A stretch of DNA of 64,000 nt. It comes from Helicobacter mesocricetorum (lineage in GTDB: Bacteria > Campylobacterota > Campylobacteria > Campylobacterales > Helicobacteraceae). Position numbers and translations under genes: made by a program. Of this stretch, positions 29,748 through 39,153 are shown one piece after another (the stretch's first letter is position 1; each line of letters opens with the position of its first letter). The notes beneath the pieces were generated by a model that made no database searches, was not told the origin of the DNA, and saw only the letters and a list, made by a program, of their open reading frames with translations. The stretch is from contig NZ_FZPJ01000006.1 in the NCBI RefSeq assembly GCF_900198605.1, forward strand, positions 57,111 through 121,110, read 5' to 3'.

Positions 29748-30431
29748 ATGGAATCCCAAAAATCAGAATTTCGAAAATACTGCAAAACAAACTTACAAAA
29801 ACTCTCTAAAGCTCAAAACAAAATATTCTTAGATGCCAAACTACAAAATAATCTCTTAAAAATCTTAAATCAAGAGATTCAAACCTTAAAAAGCCAAACC
29901 AAAAGACCCCTTAAAATTCTGTTTTATTATCCCTTAGCAATAGAATTTAATTGCACAAAAATCTTAAAAATCCTAAGAAAACAAAAAAATATAGAAATGT
30001 TTTTACCTTTTATGGGGGATATCAGCTTTAAAATTGTAAAATTCAGACTTCCATTGCACAGAGAAAAATTTGGGGTTTTGCAGCCAAGCAACTCGTATAG
30101 AAAAATAAACCTTATAGACATAGCCATAATCCCTGTGATTGGAATAGATAATCAATTTAAACGCATAGGCTTTGGCAAAGGTATGTATGACAGATTCTTT
30201 AGCACACAAAAAAAGATACCAAAGATTCTCTTTGTTTGTCGTGGGATTTTTTATTCCTCTTTAGATATTACACAATACCACGACATTAAGGGAGATTCTC
30301 TCATCACACCCTTTGTCGCTTTATGCCCTAAGGACAGATATGATAACTTGGGTTTTTGTAAGCTCCGCAGTATCAGCACTTGTTGCTGGAGGCGGAAGCT
30401 ACCTCTTTTCACGAAAACTTTTACAAACTAA
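29748..30431 (+). CDS. 5-formyltetrahydrofolate cyclo-ligase family protein
   Basis: The enzyme converts 5-formyl-THF to 5,10-methenyl-THF with ATP. The 227-residue protein has the N-terminal basic helix (KSEFRKYCKTNLQKLSK), LFYYPLAIEFNCTKILK, IAIIPVIGIDNQFKRIGFGKG and YDRFF (the GYGKGYYDR-type motif), and a late HDIKGDSLITP. Homologues usually stop soon after that last motif. Here about 38 more codons run on, overlapping RNase Y by 92 nt in another frame, so the tail may be non-functional extension. Start ATG 29748 has AAGG upstream. Confidence 0.8.
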   Translation: MESQKSEFRKYCKTNLQKLSKAQNKIFLDAKLQNNLLKILNQEIQTLKSQTKRPLKILFYYPLAIEFNCTKILKILRKQKNIEMFLPFMGDISFKIVKFRLPLHREKFGVLQPSNSYRKINLIDIAIIPVIGIDNQFKRIGFGKGMYDRFFSTQKKIPKILFVCRGIFYSSLDITQYHDIKGDSLITPFVALCPKDRYDNLGFCKLRSISTCCWRRKLPLFTKTFTN

Positions 30432-31914
30432 TTCTAAAATGCTTTTAGAGCAATACCAAGCAAAAGCAAAAGCCATAGAATATGAAGCCAACAAGCTTTT
30501 AGCAGAATCCAAAATAAAAGCAAAAGAAATAGAATTAAAAGCCCAGCAGAGATTTGAAAGAGAGAGCGTAAGAATCATCAAAGAACACGAAAACAATCTT
30601 TTAGAACTTGAAAAAACCAAAGTCAAAGAGAATCAAAAATTAGAGAGAGAATATTATAAATTAGAGCAAGAAAAAAAGTTACTCCATCAAGATAGAAATA
30701 TCTTCTATGAAGAACAAGAAGCGTTAAAGATTCTAAAAAGCAAATATCAAGCTATGCTTCAAGAACTTACACGATTGCTCTGCTCCATAACTCACATCTC
30801 TAAAGAAGAAGCCAAAGAATTACTTTTTGAAAAAATCAAAGAAGAGGCTAAGGCAGATGCCGCCAAACTCATACGAAAATATGAAGAAGAGGCGAAAAAA
30901 GAAGCTAAGACAAAAGCCAACTATATTTTAGCCCAAGCAACCACTCGCTTTGCAGGAGAATTTGCTGCAGAGAGACTTATCCAAACCATCGCTTTACCAA
31001 GTGATGATTTCAAAGCCAAAATTATTGGCAAAGAAGGACGCAATATTAAGGCGTTAGAAATGGTTTGTGGAGTGGATATTATTATTGATGATTCACCGGG
31101 CATTATTACCATTAGCTCCCATAATCTCTACCGAAGAAGTATCGCAGCAAAGGCGATACAAAACCTTATTGAAGATGGCAGGATTCAACCTGCAAGGATT
31201 GAAGAAATTTACCAAAAATGCTTTAAAGAATTTGAAGATAGTGTGCTAGAAGAGGGGGAAAGGGTTACTTTAGATTTGGGATTAAGCGGAATCCATACAG
31301 AGATTAAAAAACTCATTGGTCGTTTGCGCTATCGAGCAAGTTATGGACAAAATGCTCTTGCACATTCTTTAGAAGTTGCTAATCTAGCAGGAATTATCGC
31401 CGGAGAGCTTGGAGGAGATTGCCTCCTTGCCACACGCGCTGGACTTTTGCACGATATAGGCAAAGCAAGAACCCACGAATACAAAGGCACACATGTAGAA
31501 TTAGGAGCAGAGATTGCTAAACGTTATAACGAACCCTCTGTTGTTTTAAACGCCATCCTTGCACATCACGGGAATGAAGAAGCTAAGAGCATTGAAGTGT
31601 TTGCAGTGTGTGCTGCTGATACCATCTCTGCTGCGCGTCCGGGAGCTAGACGCGAAGTATTAGAAAGTTATTTGCGTCGAGTAAGTGAAATGGAACAAAT
31701 CGCACTTTCTAAAATGGGAGTATTACACGCCTATGCTATCAATACAGGGCGAGAAATGCGCGTAATTGTAAAGTCTGAAGACATTAATGATGAAGAATCT
31801 TATCTACTAGCTAAAGAAATCGCCAAAGAGATAGAAACGCAAGTGCAATACCCCGGAGAAGTTAAAGTCAATGTTATCCGAGAAACTAGAGCCTGTGCCA
31901 TAGCAGGACAATAA
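30340..31914 (+). CDS. rny: Ribonuclease Y
   Basis: Membrane-anchored endoribonuclease that starts mRNA decay. 524 residues: an N-terminal transmembrane helix (WVFVSSAVSALVAGGGSYLF), a long coiled coil (about 30-180, rich in E, K and Q), a KH domain with IIGKEGRNIKALEMVCGVD, and an HD domain with LAHSLEVANLAGIIAGE and AGLLHDIGKA. The ATG at 30340 is chosen over an in-frame TTG at 30313 because AAGGA stands five bases upstream. The next gene starts in the stop codon (TAATG). Confidence 0.93.
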   Translation: MITWVFVSSAVSALVAGGGSYLFSRKLLQTNSKMLLEQYQAKAKAIEYEANKLLAESKIKAKEIELKAQQRFERESVRIIKEHENNLLELEKTKVKENQKLEREYYKLEQEKKLLHQDRNIFYEEQEALKILKSKYQAMLQELTRLLCSITHISKEEAKELLFEKIKEEAKADAAKLIRKYEEEAKKEAKTKANYILAQATTRFAGEFAAERLIQTIALPSDDFKAKIIGKEGRNIKALEMVCGVDIIIDDSPGIITISSHNLYRRSIAAKAIQNLIEDGRIQPARIEEIYQKCFKEFEDSVLEEGERVTLDLGLSGIHTEIKKLIGRLRYRASYGQNALAHSLEVANLAGIIAGELGGDCLLATRAGLLHDIGKARTHEYKGTHVELGAEIAKRYNEPSVVLNAILAHHGNEEAKSIEVFAVCAADTISAARPGARREVLESYLRRVSEMEQIALSKMGVLHAYAINTGREMRVIVKSEDINDEESYLLAKEIAKEIETQVQYPGEVKVNVIRETRACAIAGQ

Positions 31915-32963
31915 TGAAAGGACTCTATACTTTCTTTATCAATCTTTTTGTGAGATTCTATTTACAAAAATTTCCTCTTACCAAATTATCAGAACCCACC
32001 AAACTTGAAGGCATACAAAACATCATTCTCTTTTCTAACACTGCTTTGGGGGATACCTTAATGAGCACACCTGCTATTATACAAACCAAAAAAGCATTCC
32101 CACAAGCAAAAATCACCCTCTTTATTGCTAAAAAAATCTATCCCCTCTTTAGAGATTATGAATATATCGATAATTTTTTACTTTACGACAAAGGCTATAA
32201 AGGCTTTATTAGCAATATCTTAAAAATGCGTTCTTTAAAACCCGATTTAATTTTGATGTTTCATAGTAATGGACCACAGGATATACCAACAGCCCTTTTA
32301 AGCGGAGCAAAATATATTCTAAAAACTTCAAGAAACAATGAAATGGAGAATCTACTCTCTACTAAATTAACCCACTCTCCTGCGCATTTCATTATAAAGA
32401 GATTAGAAACCCTCTCCTTTGTTAGCTTAGAGAAATACGACCATATCCAAATGAAACTCCCTTGCAAATACCATAACTTTGTAGCCAAAAAAGTAGAGGG
32501 GGGGGGGCAGAGAATAGGATTCCAAATGCGGACAAGCAAAGTTACTAGAGAATGGGGGATAGAAAATTTTGCCAAGCTTGCAATTATGCTACTAGACTTT
32601 CAAGACAATTTAGAGATATTCCTAAGTGGCACACAAACAGAAAAGAAATATTGCCAAAAAATCTACGCTTTCCTTCCCCCAAACTACCATTTAAGAATCC
32701 ATAATGTTTGCGGATTATACCCGCTTGATGAGCTACCCTATTTCCTTAAAAGCCTTGATTGCTTCATCACAGGAGATACAGGACCTATGCACCTATGTGG
32801 AGCATTGGAGATTCCAAGCATTGCTTTATTCTTAGGAGGAGCGCAACCAAAACTTAGTGGAATCCTACAAGATAGAGCAATCCATAAGGAGATTGAGCAA
32901 CAATCCCCAATCACTCCCCACCAAGTCTTTGAAGTTTGGAAGAGTCTAAACCATAGCCCTTAA
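31914..32963 (+). CDS. Glycosyltransferase family 9 (heptosyltransferase-like), phase-variable, ON
   Basis: GT9 enzymes transfer heptose or similar sugars to lipopolysaccharide core at the cytoplasmic face. 349 residues with ILFSNTALGDTLMSTPAI near residue 38 (the GD motif region), HSNGPQDIP, RTSKVTREWGIENFAKLA and the nucleotide-sugar site FITGDTGPMHLCGALEIP near 285. A G10 tract at 32498-32507 encodes GGG at about residues 195-198. The gene is in frame with ten Gs. Loss or gain of one G would truncate it soon after. It is the last gene of this plus-strand run and faces the minus-strand glycan operon, with one base between stops. Confidence 0.88.
   Translation: MKGLYTFFINLFVRFYLQKFPLTKLSEPTKLEGIQNIILFSNTALGDTLMSTPAIIQTKKAFPQAKITLFIAKKIYPLFRDYEYIDNFLLYDKGYKGFISNILKMRSLKPDLILMFHSNGPQDIPTALLSGAKYILKTSRNNEMENLLSTKLTHSPAHFIIKRLETLSFVSLEKYDHIQMKLPCKYHNFVAKKVEGGGQRIGFQMRTSKVTREWGIENFAKLAIMLLDFQDNLEIFLSGTQTEKKYCQKIYAFLPPNYHLRIHNVCGLYPLDELPYFLKSLDCFITGDTGPMHLCGALEIPSIALFLGGAQPKLSGILQDRAIHKEIEQQSPITPHQVFEVWKSLNHSP
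32498..32507 (+). repeat. G10 homopolymer in GT9 gene (frame ON)
   Basis: Ten consecutive G inside codons for Glu-Gly-Gly-Gly. It is a slipped-strand contingency tract of the type used by Helicobacter and Campylobacter. Ten (or 7 or 13) keeps the frame. Confidence 0.9.
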
Positions 32964-32964
32964 A

Positions 32965-33855
32965 TCATTCATCTGGAGCAAAAAACTTGGATATTTCTTC
33001 TCTATCCATTCTTAGCTTACGCTTATAGGCGTCATAATCTTTAATACTATGCCCAATATCAAGCACACGATAGCCAAGTTTAAACATCTCATAACCCAAA
33101 ACTTTACCCGCAGGTCCTAATGCAAAAACAAGCACCCAATCTTTAGGGAATTTAAGAATCTCTTCTTTAAGCACCCCAATGCTCTCATAAGCGTGTTTTG
33201 TCGCACCATAAATAGTAGCAATCTCTTGAGCTTCTTCAAAAAGATTGTATTGCACATTTGCCAAAACCTTATCACCGCACACCAAAAGAATTTTCTTATC
33301 AGCAAAAAGCTTTTTTAATCCTGCATAATGCGCTTTGAAATCATAATCTTTATATCCTGCATAGATTTGACTTAGTTCTGTTGCACCATATTCTTTATTA
33401 GGAATAAGGTATTTTTTAATAATAGGGTAATTTTTCATTACCCAAGTATATTTAAACCACGGGCTGCGAGCATTATCTGGGGGCATACGAAAATAATTAT
33501 AACCCAAACCTATTAGAAGATTCTCATCCTCTGAAGTAATGATTGTTTCTAACGCCCTAGCAAGATTGGCATCATATTTTTGGAAACCTATGCTTCCTCC
33601 ATTCATTAAAATATATTCGCCATCACCAAAGCGGATAAAGCTCTTTTGGGTTTGTAGCAAAATCTCCAAAGTCTCAAAACTATTCTTAATATTTGGTGGC
33701 TTAATGGCATCAAAATCATTTTTAATCTCATCGCGTAATAGTTCTGCAAAGTCACTCCAATCTGGAAGAGTATTTAACTTCTTATCCATTTCTTTTAGAT
33801 TATACCTTGCAAGATACTTTATGTTGTTAATAAAAGTCTTTAAAGAATATTTCAT
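32965..33855 (-). CDS. GT-D fold glycosyltransferase (DUF1792-type)
   Basis: 296 residues. The SFIRFGDGEYILMNGGSIG block near residue 73 and the later LLVCGDKVLAN and LVFALGPAGKVLGYEMFKLG match my memory of the DUF1792/GT-D family, some members of which add glucose or galactose to bacterial glycoprotein glycans. No signal peptide; probably cytosolic. Its ATG overlaps the fucosyltransferase stop by 4 bp, so the two are coupled and may act in sequence on the same glycan. Acceptor and donor cannot be told from the sequence. Confidence 0.75.
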   Translation of the reverse strand: MKYSLKTFINNIKYLARYNLKEMDKKLNTLPDWSDFAELLRDEIKNDFDAIKPPNIKNSFETLEILLQTQKSFIRFGDGEYILMNGGSIGFQKYDANLARALETIITSEDENLLIGLGYNYFRMPPDNARSPWFKYTWVMKNYPIIKKYLIPNKEYGATELSQIYAGYKDYDFKAHYAGLKKLFADKKILLVCGDKVLANVQYNLFEEAQEIATIYGATKHAYESIGVLKEEILKFPKDWVLVFALGPAGKVLGYEMFKLGYRVLDIGHSIKDYDAYKRKLRMDREEISKFFAPDE

Positions 33856-34721
33856 CGCTTAATTCCTGCGACCTTTATCTTTATCCAATCCTCGCAGACA
33901 ATCTCATCATTACCAAACAACCAAGGCGTTGGGGCGATGACAATCTTTTGTGGATTATTGATAAGATAAGCTGCCCACCAAGAATAAGTGCTATTTGATA
34001 TTATGCCATTTTGGCAATGCATCATAAGGATTAAATCTTCAAAATGATTATCCCTTGTTATATTTTCTGAAGTCATATCCACAAAGGGATAGCCCAAATC
34101 AAGATTATGGGCAAACTCTCTATCAGCACAAAAAAGAAAAAACTGCGGATTCTCTATTTTATGCGCAATAACATCTACTGCCTTTTTAAAATATTCTATA
34201 TCTAACTGCCAAGAAAGCTGGACATAATCCCCTCTTCGAATATGGATAAAAACACTATTAGGCGATTGTAAAATCTGTTGGAGTTTATGCTTATTTATTG
34301 CACTTTTAATGGGAGGAGGGGCAAATAAAGCTTTAATCTTAGAAGCACAGGATTGAAAGTATTTTGGGTTTTGAAAATATCCCCTAAAATACGCAAAAGA
34401 ATTTGGCTTAAGGTATTCCTCTTTATAAGCAAAAGTCTCTACATAGGTAACCCGAGGAAACCCAACCCTTTTTAAAATACTGCGGATTAACTTTGGCTTA
34501 CCTTCAATAGCCCGAGCTTTTTGAATCTGCTCTTGTGTGGCATAGGGCAAATCAATGTTGAAAATATCCAAGCTAAAGGGTATAGAATACCCTTCTTTTT
34601 CAAACCAAGTTTTATCAAGCAAAATAGGCATTTGCAAATGATGTTCCAAACTCTTAGCAAAGGCATATTGAAACATCTGATTACCCAATCCCCCGGTAAA
34701 TTCTACGATTTTATATTGCAT
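33852..34721 (-). CDS. Alpha-1,2-fucosyltransferase-like glycosyltransferase (GT11)
   Basis: GT11 enzymes transfer fucose from GDP-fucose to galactose. 289 residues with the N-terminal EFTGGLGNQMFQYAFAKSLE, the family motif HIRRGDYV near residue 165 (donor phosphate binding), and SNSTYSWWAAYLI near 240. It belongs with H. pylori FutC (alpha-1,2). The ATG at 34721 has AAGGAG seven bases upstream. No long homopolymer is present, unlike H. pylori futC. No GDP-fucose genes are in the window. Donor identity is inferred. Confidence 0.85.
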   Translation of the reverse strand: MQYKIVEFTGGLGNQMFQYAFAKSLEHHLQMPILLDKTWFEKEGYSIPFSLDIFNIDLPYATQEQIQKARAIEGKPKLIRSILKRVGFPRVTYVETFAYKEEYLKPNSFAYFRGYFQNPKYFQSCASKIKALFAPPPIKSAINKHKLQQILQSPNSVFIHIRRGDYVQLSWQLDIEYFKKAVDVIAHKIENPQFFLFCADREFAHNLDLGYPFVDMTSENITRDNHFEDLILMMHCQNGIISNSTYSWWAAYLINNPQKIVIAPTPWLFGNDEIVCEDWIKIKVAGIKR

Positions 34722-34745
34722 CTACTTCTCCTTAAGTCTTAACAT

Positions 34746-35837
34746 TCATCCTCTAAAGCCATTGATAGCTTCTACCACTACTTCCACTTCTTCATCACTC
34801 ATCACAGGGCTTATAGGGAGTGATAGGACTTCATTATGAATCTTCTCCGTAATAGGCAAACTTAAAGCACTATACTGCTTGTAGGCTTGTTGCTTATGAG
34901 GCGGGATAGGATAATGGATAAGGGTTTCTATCCCCTTGTCTTTTAAATACTTTTGTAGCCTATCCCTCCTCTCACACCGCACGACAAACAAATGCCATAC
35001 ATGCCCCTCTTCACTCACACATTTAGGCAGGATAATACACGCATTGTTTATCTTCTCCCTATAATATCTTGCAATCTCTCTGCGTCGGTTATTATCCTCA
35101 TCAAGAGTTTTAAGCTTAATATTTAAAAAAGCTGCTTGTAACTCATCAAGCCTAGAATTTAATCCCACATAAAGATTTTCATATTTGATAAAAGAGCCAT
35201 AATTCCCCAATGCTCGGATTTTTTGCATTAAAGCCTCATCATTACCCACCACACAACCACCATCGCCTAATGCGCCTAGATTCTTACCCGGATAAAAAGA
35301 AAATCCACCTATATCGCCCAATGCCCCTACTTTCCTGCCTTGATACATTGCTCCGTGTGCCTGGGCGCAATCTTCAATAATCTTTAAATTATATTTTTGC
35401 GCTAAATCCCATATAGGCTGCATTTCTACTACCTGTCCATAAAGATGCACGACCATAATCGCCTTTGTGCAGGAAGTAATAGCAGATTCTACCCTCTCTA
35501 CATCAATATTATAAGTTTGCAAGTTTGGCTCTACAAACACAGGCGTGCAACCATTATGAGTAATTGCCAAAATAGAAGCAATATAGGTATTTGCAGGGAC
35601 GATAATCTCATCCCCAACACCAAAACCCAATGCCCTAATAGCAAGATTTAGAGCATCTAATCCATTCGCACAACCTAGACTATATTTCACACCACAATAT
35701 GCACTAAACTCCCTCTCAAAAGCTTTACCCTGCTCACCTAAAATATACCAACCACTTTTTAGCACCTCTTTTATAGCCTCTTGAAACTCTCCATTAAAGC
35801 GATGATTAATCTTTTTTAAATCCAAAAATGCTATCAC
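34746..35837 (-). CDS. fdtB: PLP-dependent sugar aminotransferase (FdtB/QdtB-like, DegT family)
   Basis: Sugar transaminases of this family aminate a 3-keto dTDP-deoxysugar with glutamate. 363 residues: [42 protein letters not shown] (Asp that contacts PLP), [15 protein letters not shown] with the Schiff-base Lys at about residue 184, and [13 protein letters not shown]. Best fit is FdtB, acting after FdtA on dTDP-3-keto-6-deoxyhexose. RmlA, RmlB, FdtA and an acetyltransferase in the same operon support this. Start is GTG at 35837 with GGGAG seven bases upstream. Confidence 0.83.
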   Translation of the reverse strand: MIAFLDLKKINHRFNGEFQEAIKEVLKSGWYILGEQGKAFEREFSAYCGVKYSLGCANGLDALNLAIRALGFGVGDEIIVPANTYIASILAITHNGCTPVFVEPNLQTYNIDVERVESAITSCTKAIMVVHLYGQVVEMQPIWDLAQKYNLKIIEDCAQAHGAMYQGRKVGALGDIGGFSFYPGKNLGALGDGGCVVGNDEALMQKIRALGNYGSFIKYENLYVGLNSRLDELQAAFLNIKLKTLDEDNNRRREIARYYREKINNACIILPKCVSEEGHVWHLFVVRCERRDRLQKYLKDKGIETLIHYPIPPHKQQAYKQYSALSLPITEKIHNEVLSLPISPVMSDEEVEVVVEAINGFRG

Positions 35838-35849
35838 TTAATCACTCCC

Positions 35850-36711
35850 TTAGCTAACAATTTGCTTCTTAGGCGATAATAAAGCCATAATCGGAATTTG
35901 TTTTTGATAAAATAATCTCTCCCTTATTTTAGGAGAAATCCAAAGTGGATTATACCTTGATAAAAGTTTAGCAAATACTCCTAAAGAGCCTTGAGAACTA
36001 ATAATACTCTTACAAAGACTAAGTAAATATAAATCTAAATAACCCTCACTTGGAGTATTGACATCACAGATTTTATACTTTTTGTTTTTGAAAAGTGGGG
36101 TAAAATGCTCCTTGACCCACGCAACATCATCACTAAAGATATAAAACACACTTGCAGAATCTAAACTTTCTATAAGAGAAATTGCCCTAGTAAAATACTC
36201 TAAAGTGGTAGGTTCGCCATAGACATTATGAAACTGCGATAAATCTCCTCTACGCACATGCACACCACAAGCCACACAAGAGAGTATTTCTTCTTTTACT
36301 CTAGCAAAAGGGGTATTGGTTTGCATACTTTCTTTTGGCTTAAAGTGTTGGATAAAAAGATTCTTAAACATCAAAATGCCTCCCCAAATATCCGCCTACA
36401 TATAAAGGTGGGGCAAAAGTAATAATATCCTCACTATCAACAAAATAGAGTTTCTTATAATCTCTTGCCTCTGTTTTTTGCGCTATTTTAAGAGGAAGTG
36501 TAGGAAAAACCTTAGGTATATCAAAACTCACATCATAGACTTTATCATAGCCATTGCTAGGATTATAAAACCCTACTCCTTGCTCTTCAAACCAACTCAA
36601 ATCATATTGGACTTCATAACCCCTAAGCTCAAACGCCTCTCCAAGTGCGACAAAGCTTATTTGACTGGATATTCCTCCATCAACACGGATAATAACGAGA
36701 TTATCACTCAA
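35850..36711 (-). pseudogene. Fucosyltransferase-like GT11 gene split by a frameshift
   Basis: The N-terminal half (36711-36364; TTG start, SDNLVIIRVDGGISSQISF) and the C-terminal half (from about 36374 to 35850, with GVHVRRGDLSQFHN and a late ISSQGSLGVFAKLL) together make about 287 residues in GT11 order. The halves are in different frames and overlap by 11 bp around 36364-36374. Removing one base from the nearby G4 (minus strand) or T4 run would join them. The GG.. and HVRRGD motifs place it with GT11, but it is divergent from the intact copy. Not obviously a long contingency tract; ordinary decay or an error in the sequence is possible. Confidence 0.75.
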
Positions 36712-36714
36712 CCC

Positions 36715-37797
36715 CTACCCCCTAAATATCCATAACACATTAAGCACCAAAGATAACCCCAAAACAATCAAGCTTATATTAAAATACTTCTTGTATTTTT
36801 GGTATTTGCCAAAGTTTTTATCCCCTCCCACATATAACACAAGGGATAAATAATCCTTAAAAGTGAAATTATAATGGCTCTTTAGTGTCTCTAAGCCTGA
36901 ATCATTTAAAAACCGCATAATTATGTGATACCCCCACACTTTTCTAACAAAATGAGGGGATTGCAATGCCATAAACCCTAAGAAAAACTCCAAAGTCTCC
37001 TTTCTTGGCTCCAACCCTAACCTTTGAATCTCTCCTTTAAAAACCTCTTGGAGTAATGCTATGTCTTTACAAGTTAGAAAAGTATCCATTACAAACGCTA
37101 TCTCCAAATCCACCCTCTTAAGTGTTAGCTTATCTTTAACACTAATATTTTTCTCTTTAGCCTTAGGACTCATTCGTCGGTATTGCACCAAAGGAGTCTC
37201 CACAAAACCTACCTCTCCTTGAAGAAGTAGCAAAATGTGCATTTGGCAATCCTGCTGATTACACATTGCTACATTGAGAGGATAAAGAGATTCAAAGGCT
37301 CTTGCTTTCACACACATTCCCGGGGAAGTAAGACAATTTCCCTCCATAAATAAATAATGCAAAAGCCTATGCCGTGAATCTTTTTTAGGAAAAATGGTTT
37401 TGTTGGTTAAATGGTTGTTTTCATCAATAACTTGTAATTGTGTATAAAGCACAAGAATATCTTGGCGATTGATTTGGTGATATATCACCTCTAAAGCATT
37501 AGGATACAATATATCATCACTCGCACAAAAAACCAAAAGTTCTCCGCTACTAGCTTTAAAAGCCGTATTAAGTGCGGCATTAATACCTTGGTTAAAGGGG
37601 TGTATAATGAGCTTTATTCGAGGGTCTTGAAACTTCCTTATCTCCTCTACATTCCTATCCGTAGAGCAATCATCGACAATAATAAGCTCAAAATCTTCAA
37701 AAGTTTGATTTAAAACAGATTCTATAAAATACCCAACAAACTTCTCGTGGTTAAAAGATGGAGATAAAATAGAGATTCTAGGAGACATTTCAACCAT
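36715..37797 (-). CDS. Family 2 glycosyltransferase with C-terminal hydrophobic span
   Basis: 360 residues. An N-terminal GT-A domain shows ISILSPSFNHEKFVGYFIESV, IIVDDCSTD near residue 40 and FCASDDILYPNA near 92 (the DxD-like SDD). The C-terminus ends in one hydrophobic segment (about 338-357). Such enzymes add sugars to lipid-linked or LOS glycans at the inner membrane. The ATG at 37797 is followed nine bases later by another in-frame ATG that has better spacing from AAGGG. Lies 3 bp upstream of the broken GT11 gene. Confidence 0.88.
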   Translation of the reverse strand: MVEMSPRISILSPSFNHEKFVGYFIESVLNQTFEDFELIIVDDCSTDRNVEEIRKFQDPRIKLIIHPFNQGINAALNTAFKASSGELLVFCASDDILYPNALEVIYHQINRQDILVLYTQLQVIDENNHLTNKTIFPKKDSRHRLLHYLFMEGNCLTSPGMCVKARAFESLYPLNVAMCNQQDCQMHILLLLQGEVGFVETPLVQYRRMSPKAKEKNISVKDKLTLKRVDLEIAFVMDTFLTCKDIALLQEVFKGEIQRLGLEPRKETLEFFLGFMALQSPHFVRKVWGYHIIMRFLNDSGLETLKSHYNFTFKDYLSLVLYVGGDKNFGKYQKYKKYFNISLIVLGLSLVLNVLWIFRG

Positions 37798-37831
37798 TCC
37801 CTTTTAAACCCGCAAAATAACAATCTGCACT

Positions 37832-38236
37832 TTATTTTTCAACTTTTACTTCAAACTCTCCAAAATCTATAAAAGGCAAATCTAATTGTGGAAGCTTTGC
37901 TGTTGTTATCATTTGATCCACTACGGGTTGTAAATAAAACTGCATTATAACCACTGCATTATTTAATAAAGTTTCCTTAAAGGCACTACCTACCTCAACA
38001 GTGCCAACCATTACTAATTGGATATAAAATATCTCTGCATCCTCTTGCTTAAAAGATAATTTTGCATTTAATTGGATAGTATATTCGTTTTGGGCGCTCT
38101 TTTTAGCAACTGCACCAGTATTAGAAACACAATCAATTTCAATTCCCTCTCTTAATTCTTCTATCCACTCAAAATCAAGCTTTTTAAACTGAATTATTTT
38201 AATTTGAAAACCATTAGGTTGCATTTGTTCCTCCAT
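37832..38236 (-). CDS. SecB-like protein
   Basis: 134 residues, acidic, no signal peptide or membrane span. The C-terminal stretch QPVVDQMITTAKLPQLDLPF followed by IDFGEFE resembles the end of SecB (ARELISDL..RGGFPPL.LPPINF). The preceding beta-rich part (YTIQLNAKLSFKQEDAEIFY) fits the SecB core. SecB binds unfolded preproteins, and SecB-like proteins also serve as toxin-antitoxin chaperones. Helicobacter is usually described as lacking canonical SecB, so this copy inside a glycan locus is odd. Similarity is by eye only; the related DUF1149 family is the alternative. Confidence 0.5.
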   Translation of the reverse strand: MEEQMQPNGFQIKIIQFKKLDFEWIEELREGIEIDCVSNTGAVAKKSAQNEYTIQLNAKLSFKQEDAEIFYIQLVMVGTVEVGSAFKETLLNNAVVIMQFYLQPVVDQMITTAKLPQLDLPFIDFGEFEVKVEK

Positions 38237-38502
38237 TACTTTGTTTTATTTATTAGCTATCAACATATGATTTTTGTAAATCCAAATATCCATTTGATAG
38301 TTTTTAAGCTATTTAACTCTTTTGTCTTCTCTAAGCCTTGCTTTAGAGAGTTTAAATTCAAACACCTTACCTTGCGCCTGTCTTGACAATCCCATTCATA
38401 GCCCAAATCTCCAGACCAAATAATACACCATAATACCTTAAAACTATTATTATGCCTATGCTTTCAAAGCACTTGGGTATTTGTTGTACTTGCTCTAAGG
38501 TG

Positions 38503-39036
38503 TCAATGGCAATATTTAGCATAATGTCGTTGCATTAATGCAAAATCTTCTTTAGAAAAATTAAAATAATAATTCACACAATCCTCTCTCACAATCTTTG
38601 CCTTACATCGTTGATGAAATGCTACAACTTTTACATTGCTTTTACGCACATCAAAATGACTTTGCTTAAAGCCTAAGGTATTAAAAGCAAACTCATAAAC
38701 ACAAAGTGCGGATTCTATTGCCACATAGCTTGGTGCAGAATCTTTTATAATCCAGCTCCCCCAACAAAAGCTATTTTCTGTAAAATCGTAGATTCTAATA
38801 GTGCCAAAGGCTTCACCCTCTAAAGATTGAATAATAAAATAAAACTCCTCCCCTAAGGCTTCCCGCTTTTTATATGTGGCTATCCATTGTTCTTGGGTTA
38901 AGATTCCACCTGCAGTTTGGGTTAAGAATTTTGCTTTTTCACCTTTACGCAAAGAACAAATAAATGCCGCATCGTTTAAAGTTACTAGACGCAAAGCAAT
39001 ATGTTTGCCCATAAGCGGAAAGGCATAGGCATTCAT
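38503..39036 (-). CDS. GNAT-family N-acetyltransferase
   Basis: 177 residues. The GNAT_3-type pattern is visible: HIALRLVTLNDAAFICSLRK at the N-terminus, EAFGTIRIYDF in the central strand, and a late FNTLGFKQSHFDVRKSNVKV with FHQRCKAKIVRED. It would acylate an amino group, perhaps the 3-amino sugar or a related LOS sugar; that is inference from the neighbours. Its ATG at 39036 overlaps the TAA that ends the alternative long form of the upstream acetyltransferase (TAATG), so its translation may depend on the frame of the C12 tract. Confidence 0.8.
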   Translation of the reverse strand: MNAYAFPLMGKHIALRLVTLNDAAFICSLRKGEKAKFLTQTAGGILTQEQWIATYKKREALGEEFYFIIQSLEGEAFGTIRIYDFTENSFCWGSWIIKDSAPSYVAIESALCVYEFAFNTLGFKQSHFDVRKSNVKVVAFHQRCKAKIVREDCVNYYFNFSKEDFALMQRHYAKYCH

Positions 39037-39153
39037 TATGCCACCCCTCTAGTTGTAGCAACATTAAAATTAAGGGGTTTTTCTTTTAAAGGTTTTAGAG
39101 CATTGCTGATTTTAACATTTCTATAAAGGCTAGGTATTAATCCAAAAAGGGGA

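Noticed and set aside
38237..38502. Minus-strand fragments between the GNAT and SecB-like genes (for example FGLEIWAMNGIVKTGA)
   Set aside because: Short, in different frames and without a recognised family; possibly a remnant but not supported.
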